Of a stretch of DNA of 47,290 nt, positions 42,851 through 47,290 are shown in pieces. The notes under the pieces are model-generated. The model was given only the letters and a program-made list of their open reading frames with translations. It ran no database searches and was not told the origin of the DNA. How positions within the stretch are numbered: the first letter of the stretch is position 1; the number at the start of each line of letters is the position of its first letter. Location: assembly GCF_004359215.1 (NCBI RefSeq), contig NC_090619.1, positions 627,847-675,136 on the forward strand. The letters run 5' to 3'. Both the position numbers and the translations under genes were made by a program. This DNA comes from Bremia lactucae. Its lineage: Eukaryota > Oomycota > Peronosporomycetes > Peronosporales > Peronosporaceae.

Positions 42851-43600
42851 ATGGTACGAATTCGTAAAAACCATTTTGAATTCAAATGCAAAGACTCGCA
42901 GGATTGGGACGTAAGACGTTCAATCCGAGTCGACTCATCGATGGCACTTTCGTCCATCGATGAGCTGCTGATAATTCGTTCGTTCTCAGAAAACACTATT
43001 GCCGACCAAAAATCAGCCACGTTCTTGTCATCTGGGACAAGTACGCAAATCATCATGACTTTACCACTACGCAGATCAAGCAAGAACCGTTTCAGCTCTA
43101 GCGTTGGCAATTGAGTTATCTCCGAATTAATTTTTGGAGGCGCTATCAGATCAAATGTATAAGCGCCTACACTTGACCCGTTGTTTACGTAGACATTTAG
43201 TGTCTCAGTTTCCTCTTTGAAGCTTAATTCGAAGGGTACCTGGGAACCTTTGACAACAGGTTTTGAGGACTTATTCCGCTGAATATTAGGGCTTAATCTC
43301 TTATCCCCCCAACTACATCTAGTTGTGGTTGCGCAACCACAGCGAGATCCTCTACGATCGACTCTCCAGTCGAGCTTGGACTTTCATACTGTTTCTTATA
43401 GACAGGCGTTGGGTATCTTTTTGGGTGTTGCTTTTTTGGGGTAGGTACACACAATGTTTGTGTGTGTGGAGCAACTTTCGTCAAAAGTCGTGCAAATTCG
43501 TTTGACGTTGGTGGATCAGTAGAGCTCTCCGCACCTACTGACCCCGACTGTAGGTTGACGATTCGTCTCGTTGCTGCGATTTCGCAGCAGCGTCGGATCC
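42851..43600 (-). pseudogene. A3 linker with the protease deleted
   Basis: Open 43484-43293: TKVAPHTQTLCVPTP joined to KKQHPKRYPTPVYKKQYESP, GESIVEDLAVVAQPQLDVVG. In A2 these two parts are separated by the whole protease (18420-18990). The join is in frame. The 43110-42838 piece is the pre-RT linker (LELKRFLLDLRSGKVMMICV). Confidence 0.8.
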
Positions 43601-44555
43601 GCTTCCTTCGCTGTTCCTAGCGGGAGGTCGATCGCGTAAGGCCCTACACTAATAGGCGTAGTCGCCCGTCTTCTGACGACGATTGCATTTTTGCAATCTC
43701 TTGTACCTTGAAGACCAAAATTCCACGCTCTGTACGTACGAGAGATGTATGGGTTCTGGACCTCTGTTTTTCTTGTCGTCTCGGAGGACGATAAGCTTCA
43801 GAGTGGACGAAAGCCTTTTTAAGGCTGAAGTCCTCCTGTTAAGCTACAGATATCGCTTGGTCTAGCGTTTTTAATTATAGCAAGAACGGGTGGGTATTGA
43901 CAGGACCGTCTGCAAGACCCTTGATGATTATAGATACCTGTGTTTGCTCATCAATAGGGTGACTCACGGTATGATTGACTAGGTATCGTGTATGTTGTGC
44001 GTAAGCGTGAAGGCCACGCGTGCCCTGCTTCAAATCCAGGAGCTCGGCTGGAGCTTTGAATTTGGCACGTGGCGGCTCAAACGTTTGCCTGAGCCAGGTC
44101 TCAAAGACCTCATACAACCCAAAACCAACGAGTCGTAAAGTTTGAATATAAGTTGACACGTTCAGTTCAGTTGGACATGCCAAATTTACTTTCGTCGCAT
44201 CGTCATCGATGCGGCGAGCTTCTATGGCATCGTCTAGGATACCAAACCATCTTAAAAGGGAGTCGCCTTTGACGGCCTTAAACTTGGAGATTTCTATCTT
44301 TAAGCTTTCGGGTCGACGTGGAAGCGTCGGAACGTTAGCAGCATGTAAATGCTGCTGTCTAATTGTTGATCGCCCTGTTCTCTCAACACCGCTGGGTGTT
44401 ATGAGCCTTGCTGGTGAAGCAATGCTACTTTTTCTTGGACCATCGAGTTCGTGTTGTATGATTTCGGATGTTGCTCGTCTCTTTGTAGAACGAACAACAT
44501 GGCGCTGACGGCTGGCCCGCCTACGACCGAACTGATGCGTTCGATCGCTCACCAT
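43601..44555 (-). pseudogene. A3 gag
   Basis: Open from 44555 to 43875 (226 codons), the longest open frame in the window: RRPESLKIEISKFKAVKGDS, LLRWFGILDDAIEARR, YEVFETWLRQTFEPPRAKFK, LLDLKQGTRGLHAYAQHTRY, VSIIIKGLADGPV. The nucleocapsid knuckle (43640-43700) reads CNRRQKTGDYAY, a stop, then C: second Cys and His are lost. Start codon not certain, the first ATG used is that at 44555. Confidence 0.85.
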
Positions 44556-44680
44556 TTAAGGTCACGCAAATGGGTGAACCTTTCACGCATTGCATGATAG
44601 CCTTCTTGGGGAGCTTGAAAGCTCTCTCCTTTTTCATCCAACATGTCCATGTTGGATGGTACGTGCGTAGACCGTTGAAC

Positions 44681-44699
44681 GGACTACGAAGTGCTACCA
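44681..44699 (-). other. Primer binding site of A3
   Basis: Minus-strand TGGTAGCACTTCGTAGTCC, two bases from the LTR. Confidence 0.75.
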
Positions 44700-44701
44700 G
44701 G

Positions 44702-45206
44702 TGTAACGGGGCACCCTTTGTACTGATAACAGTACAAGTCAACCTACACTGATTACAGTGAAGGTGGAGTGCCTCGACTTCTTCACGCACACGACGTGCA
44801 GAGGAAGGTTCTAAGCAGCTAAGAAGTCTTAGCTACTAAAGATAAATTCTAAGTCTTTAAAATGGAGAGAAAGTACAGCTGTATTAATATGACAAGTTAT
44901 TTCATAACGATCTTCTATCGAATGGCTTTTGAATATTAATAACTAACTATGCAATGGGCCTCCTTGCGCGACGCCTAATCGTGTCTTGTAACGATTGGCG
45001 GAGTCGATTTAAACTCTGTTCAACCAATCAATAGAACTAATGCCTTATTGTGTCAATATTACCAAAGTTGGTGGTATTGGAACTATTAAGTCAAAATTGA
45101 TAAAAGATATTAATTTTGTACTTCTTTATTATTTTGCCTCATAGGAAATGACCTTTTTTATTTTTCTTATAGGAACTAATATTTTTGTAACCGGACTCCC
45201 GTTACA
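44702..45206 (-). repeat. 5' LTR of A3
   Basis: Perfect inverted termini TGTAACGGG/CCCGTTACA. Contains CTACACTGATTACAGTG, GTATTAATAT and CGTGTCTTGTAACGATTGGC. Best preserved A LTR. To its right is host DNA. Confidence 0.92.
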
Positions 45207-45942
45207 ATTGGTCTTTCTACTTTTTTCGATCAAAGAGCACGCTGTAACTTCGAGTATTCTCATAGCCAAAGCTTTCTGCAAAATTTGTCTACTGCTGATT
45301 GACCCTCCACGAAATTTTCGTACACACGGATATCATTAATAGTAAGCACCATCGTGAAAAAGCAAAACTAAAATATGGCTCGGCAATCCTACATATACCC
45401 ATACTTAAGCAAATGTTAAACATATTTATTCTCGTGCTATAATAAGCAAAAAATGATTTGCTTTACAATAATGCAGGTTCCTAATTGCGCAAATTGTGCA
45501 TGTTGACAACCGCATGTTGTTCCGTACGAGCTTCCGAAATAATGCCAACAAAAATAGTAAAGAGAATGTGGGAACTGAGCGGCACAGCTACGTGTTTGCC
45601 CAGGAGATTAAACGATGTGAAGTGCATTCATAATTATTCGTTAACAGCCTGCGTTACCTTTTCTAAAACCTCACAATTCAAGATTTTTATTTTCCGTCAA
45701 TTCATAGTTTGCAAAACGCCATTTGCAAAAGCCCACGGTACAGTCAGCATCGCAGAGCAAGTAAGTACCAAATCGTTTTTATCCTCACTTAGAAGCATTT
45801 ACTTGGCTTTCAACTAGAGACCAGTAGCACTCTCGTTACCTATGCGCGCTTGCCTTTTTTTCGACTTTTCGTCGAGTTGACAATAGCAGACACCATCCTA
45901 ATGCAGTACATATCTGGTCAGATGATAGCGTCAAAATACAAC
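45207..45942. other. Host intergenic region downstream of the cornichon gene
   Basis: No retroelement similarity seen. A plus-strand 110-codon frame (45485-45817) has no recognisable domain and a GTAAGT at 45759; I cannot tell whether it is coding. Confidence 0.5.
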
Positions 45943-46579
45943 TTAGTAAGACTCTGCGCACCAAAACATGCCGTAAACGATCTGCAATCCATAAAACACA
46001 GTTCTTGCAATGGACTCTAAGCGAGCCTGTTGCAAATTTTTAAAGCGCAAAATCTCTGTCGGGTCCATCATGTGCTCATTCCGCATAATGCTGCAGTCAC
46101 AAGCAGAAACATTCGGAAGAGTCGTCTATCGCTGAGCTTGCACTTGCGTTAGAAATAAAAAACAATGTACTCACCGCCGTGCGTGCCACAACGCCATCGG
46201 TATATTAAGGAGGAACACCCAAGGAGCCCAAGCTAACAAGCACAGAAACAAGAGGACACCGTGGAGAATCACCTCCGGGTCTGCTGCAGGAAATACCATT
46301 ATTTAAATGCATTTGCTTCAAGCATATTGAACATTGCGACCGCATTAAACGCACAGACGAGCTTGTTGAGACGCTTGGCTACATCGGCCGGGTTTAGATG
46401 GTCCAGCTCCAGCTCGTCGAGGGTGATTAGCTGCAGAAAATATATGGTCAGCAGCAATAGCCAAGGAGGCAGGGAAGAACTCGTAGGAGATAGGACCACC
46501 CGAGACGCACCCAGTAGCCGTTCAGAAACGTGAGCGCTACGATGTCGATAAAGCTCAGCACCGCAACAAGTACTTGCAT
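45943..46579 (-). CDS. CNIH: Cornichon / Erv14-family cargo receptor, intact, 4 exons
   Basis: Minus-strand exons 46579-46511, 46430-46355, 46283-46175 and 46090-45943. Introns of 80, 71 and 84 bp start GTGCGT, GTGCGT and GTGAGT and end CTGCAG. The spliced product is 133 residues, against 138 in yeast Erv14. Exon 1 encodes the first membrane segment (MQVLVAVLSFIDIVALTFLN). Exon 2 has ELDHLNPADVAKRLNKLV, aligned to EADYINPIELCSKVNKLI of Erv14. Exon 3 has DPEVILHGVLLFLCLLAWAP and VFLLNIPMALWH (second membrane segment). Exon 4 has MDPTEILRFKN, where Erv14 has the COPII-binding TEIFRTL, and a last hydrophobic segment ending AESY. The reading frame is kept through all three splices. Role: ER membrane adaptor that loads membrane cargo into COPII vesicles. 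No stop or frameshift. Confidence 0.93.
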
Positions 46580-46825
46580 CGTTGTGCACTTGTAATAAAG
46601 ATAAATTTAGGTAACCCGCGGATTTTGATAATTTTCTAGCGAATTGTACCGCTAAAGCCAAGTCGCTGAAACAAAAATCTGAATTTCACCAGACATGGTG
46701 CTAACCCGGCGTCATGCGTCTCATCATTGTAATGAAATATACATTGTTAAATTCGTTGTTTTATTAGGACAGCGCGTTTTAAGCGGATTCTAACGAGGGC
46801 AAGACACCCTGAAACGGGATAAAGT
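46580..46825 (-). promoter_or_regulatory. Likely 5' region of the cornichon gene
   Basis: Intergenic sequence between the cornichon ATG and the C LTR. A TTTCATTACAAT stretch (minus strand, about 46735) faintly resembles the oomycete initiator with TCATT. Bases just before 46826 (AAACGGGATAAAGT) match the sequence before the C2 LTR and may belong to a retroelement. Confidence 0.3.
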
Positions 46826-47290
46826 TGCCCTAATGTTACACGGTCCCCGTTAAGTACACTTGGTATACTTAAGGGGATGTCAAATTACTAAATAATAGAA
46901 ATTAGACCCAGCACTCGGGTGTGGTGCACATTTGTGACCAGCCTTTGTGTATGTGATGCACATGGGTCCATTCACATTAGGAAGGATGACGCCCAGCGTC
47001 ATCCGGGTGATGACGGCTAGCGTCATCCGTTACGCGAGGTATCTAGAAAGAGACGCTCGCAAATTCAAATTAAGTGTTATCTATAGAGATGACATTTTAA
47101 TTGGTAAAAAAAGGTATTTATATTTAAATACGATTAAATATAAACAGTCTGAAAACTACTTCCTACTTGGTAAGTGCGCACGAGGAGCCGGATTACCGCT
47201 CCCGCGACGACACTTAACCAGAGTACTTAGTGAGTTAGGCGAGGACGCTAACGCGCCCACCACAACTACCTCACTGCACGCAAGAGAAGC
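46826..47290 (+). repeat. C-type LTR, runs off the right edge
   Basis: Starts TGCCCTAATGTTACACGG and follows LTR C2 to the GCACGCAAGAGAAGC block at the window end; about 80 bp are missing. It contains two copies of a GATGACG-GCGTCATCCG palindrome (46986-47030) where other copies have one. Confidence 0.85.

Noticed and set aside
45485..45817. Possible host gene on the plus strand
   Set aside because: 110 codons open but no recognisable domain, signal or conserved motif; kept only as a remark on the intergenic region.
46299..46661. Single 120-codon minus-strand ORF as the host gene
   Set aside because: Reads through introns; the spliced model matches the cornichon family over its full length.
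1..47290. CRISPR array, tRNA or rRNA gene, bacterial operon
   Set aside because: No regularly spaced repeats, no cloverleaf or rRNA core recognised, and the gene content is eukaryotic.

Overview
The window looks like a repeat-rich, gene-poor piece of an oomycete nuclear genome, probably Peronosporales (Phytophthora or downy-mildew type). This placement is an inference from the kinds of Ty3/gypsy chromodomain elements present, their low-GC spacers, and one host gene with very short GT-AG introns. No database search was possible. About 45 of 47.3 kb is made of broken, nested and rearranged Ty3/gypsy LTR retrotransposons. I sort them into families by sequence similarity inside the window (labels are mine): A (LTRs with TGTAACGGG...CCCGTTACA ends), B (LTR starting TGTAGC), C (LTR starting near TG[C/T]CCTAATGTTACAC) and E (a divergent relative of the C LTR).

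Layout: 1-1362 is the 5' end of a minus-strand A element (A1: gag, PBS, LTR). 1363-3757 is B1, a truncated minus-strand B element. 3758-10168 is C1, a nearly full-length minus-strand C element with gag, protease, RT, RNase H, integrase, chromodomain and 5' LTR. 10169-12949 is the 3' end of a plus-strand C element (C2: integrase tail, chromodomain, antisense gene, LTR). 12950-20565 is A2, a minus-strand A element with both LTRs. 20566-26460 is B2 (minus). 26461-29776 holds rearranged plus-strand A pieces. 29777-34589 is B3 (minus). 34590-42194 is a patchwork of E LTRs, A and C pieces, two inversions and a solo A LTR with a 5-bp target-site duplication. 42195-45206 is the 5' part of a minus-strand A element (A3) with its LTR. 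45207-46825 is host sequence with an intact cornichon/Erv14-family gene on the minus strand (4 exons, 133 codons). 46826-47290 is a C-type LTR running off the right edge.

None of the retroelement copies looks autonomous. Frameshifts, stops, lost catalytic residues, internal deletions and small inversions are everywhere, yet order (gag-PR-RT-RH-INT-chromodomain) and motifs such as the CCHC knuckle, YFDD and chromodomain core remain readable. The cornichon gene is the only coding unit that looks intact and functional.

The most interesting signal is a second, reverse-oriented protein-coding frame at the 3' end of both the A and C elements. It starts 140-180 bp inside the 3' LTR, runs through the 3' untranslated region and continues antisense across the chromodomain end of pol. 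It is recognisable in at least four copies (C1, C2, A2, A7). Other points to check are perfect or near-perfect palindromes created inside pol of A2, a 770-bp inversion that splits an LTR, and precise internal deletions in A3 and B3.
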